This document shows, piece after piece, positions 58,194 through 59,020 of a DNA stretch of 59,020 bases (positions are counted from its first letter, which is position 1; each line of letters opens with the position of its first letter). A program made the translations under genes and the position numbers. The notes beneath the pieces are model-generated. The model did no database searches. It was not told the DNA's origin and saw only the letters and a list, made by a program, of their open reading frames with translations. Source of the DNA: Anaerolineae bacterium (GTDB lineage: Bacteria > Chloroflexota > Anaerolineae > Aggregatilineales > Phototrophicaceae); assembly GCA_026645945.1 (NCBI GenBank), contig JAPKMO010000010.1, positions 1 to 59,020 on the forward strand, read 5' to 3'.

Positions 58194-59020
58194 ATGAAAC
58201 TGATTGCTCAGGTCAAACTTCAGCCAACACCCGAACAACGGCAGCACCTTTTGCACACGCTGGAACAGGCCAACGCCTTGTGCGACCAAATCAGCGCCCA
58301 CGCCTGGCAGCACAAGACGTTCCGCAGCTTCGCGCTGCATCAGGCCTTGTACCATCCGCTGCGCGCCTCCTCGGAGTTGTCGGCTCAGGTGGTTATCCGT
58401 CTGTTCGCCAAAGTGGCTGATGCGTACAAGAGAGACCGCAAAACGCAGCGCCACTTCCGGCCACACGGGGCGATTGCCTACGATGACCGCATCCTGACGT
58501 GGTACACCGACCAGCAGCGCGTGTCCATCTGGTCGGTTGGCGGACGGCTGAACATCCCGTACCAATGCGGCCAGCGCCAGCGCGAGATGCTGGCCTACCG
58601 CAAGGGCGAAAGCGATCTGGTTTACAGCAAGAGCAAGGATGCTTTCTACCTGCTGGCGGTGTGCGACATTCCCGACCCAAGCGAACAGGAAACGGACACC
58701 GCGCTTGGGGTTGACCTGGGCAGAAGCAACATCGCGGTTGACAGCGATGGCGAGATGTTCAGCGGCCTGGAAATTGAGGCCAACCGCCACAAATACGCGC
58801 AGCTGCGCCGACGGCTGCAAAAGCGCGGCAGCAAGTCGGCCAAACGTCACCTGAAAAAACTTTCCGGCAAACAGCGCCGATTTCAGCGCGATGTCAACCA
58901 CTGCATCTCGAAGCGACTCGTGCAGAAAGCCGAACGCACGAGGCGAAGTATCCGGTTGGAAGATTTGACCGGAATAAATCGCCGGACAAGGGTTAAGGGC
59001 AAGGAAGCACGAGCCAAACA
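58194..59020 (+). CDS. tnpB: IS605-family TnpB/OrfB RNA-guided nuclease, 3' end outside window
   Basis: An open frame of 275 codons running off the window. It starts MKLIAQVKLQPTPEQRQHLL, the typical OrfB opening. The RuvC-like catalytic residues visible are Asp174 in LGVDLGRSNIAVDSDG and Glu256 in RLEDLTGIN; the third acidic residue and zinc finger would lie beyond 59020. TnpB proteins are guided nucleases that help keep the transposon at its site. No tnpA lies upstream, so the element is IS1341-like or needs a transposase in trans. The ATG at 58194 has only a weak upstream site (TTGAAGT). Confidence 0.9.
   Translation, partial: MKLIAQVKLQPTPEQRQHLLHTLEQANALCDQISAHAWQHKTFRSFALHQALYHPLRASSELSAQVVIRLFAKVADAYKRDRKTQRHFRPHGAIAYDDRILTWYTDQQRVSIWSVGGRLNIPYQCGQRQREMLAYRKGESDLVYSKSKDAFYLLAVCDIPDPSEQETDTALGVDLGRSNIAVDSDGEMFSGLEIEANRHKYAQLRRRLQKRGSKSAKRHLKKLSGKQRRFQRDVNHCISKRLVQKAERTRRSIRLEDLTGINRRTRVKGKEARAK

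Overview
The window is high-GC DNA that fits a member of Chloroflexota (Anaerolineae-like). This is inferred from gene content and style: many Ser/Thr-kinase and FHA proteins, Pro/Thr-rich linkers in exported proteins, NarL-type two-component systems, a Rieske/cytochrome b/cytochrome c cluster and an Hdr-Mvh hydrogenase operon. No rRNA or tRNA was seen, so the placement is tentative. Gene density is high, with both strands used in blocks.

Layout. 1-8.7 kb: partial dnaN (minus), a J-domain-like coiled-coil protein, a type II restriction-modification pair of lower GC, a Ser/Thr kinase fused to a NarL-type response regulator, a Bcp-type peroxiredoxin and RecD2. 8.7-12.6 kb: two multi-pass GT-C-like membrane proteins; the second ends inside an antisense fragment of a SIMPL-domain gene whose intact relative lies at 30.3 kb. 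12.6-13.1 kb: nested repeat elements. 13.1-21 kb: an IclR-controlled catabolic locus (sialidase-like protein, two DHDPS/NAL-family enzymes, sugar ABC binding protein and two permeases, an SDR), with an 11-bp tandem array before the SDR. 21.3-29.5 kb: hdrCBA-mvhDGA, hydrogenase maturation protease and two cyclic-nucleotide-binding-domain proteins, preceded by a leader with mutually exclusive hairpins. 29.6-36.5 kb: UPF0316 protein, SIMPL protein, feoA and a feoB split into two genes under a metalloregulator-like promoter, a CoA-transferase and coaX. 36.5-45.6 kb (minus): DUF4177-like protein, phosphoribosyltransferase-like protein, VapBC-type pair, SbcC, M23 peptidase, lipoprotein, membrane protein, and an FHA/SH3 membrane protein. 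45.8-50.3 kb: response regulator, a MITE-like repeat, AlkC-like protein, RNase D, CorA. 50.4-54.1 kb: Rieske, cytochrome b, dihaem cytochrome c. 54.2-56 kb: a NarX-like kinase gene broken by an in-frame TAG, and its NarL partner. The window ends with a large secreted protein and the start of an IS605-family tnpB.

Working together. Hdr-Mvh genes suggest flavin-based bifurcation of H2 electrons to ferredoxin and a disulfide or similar acceptor. The Rieske/cyt b/cyt c genes form a quinol-oxidising bc-type complex with an unusual soluble extension. The feo genes supply Fe(II) for both. The catabolic locus imports and breaks down a sugar or sugar acid.

The most unusual signals are non-coding: a MITE-like family with about 15-bp inverted ends and 9-bp target duplications, a second palindromic element nested inside it, and the tandem array built from the same 11-mer as that palindrome. 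No clearly new multi-gene defence or biosynthetic system was found; the kinase-NarL fusion and the cytochrome b extension are the most novel proteins.
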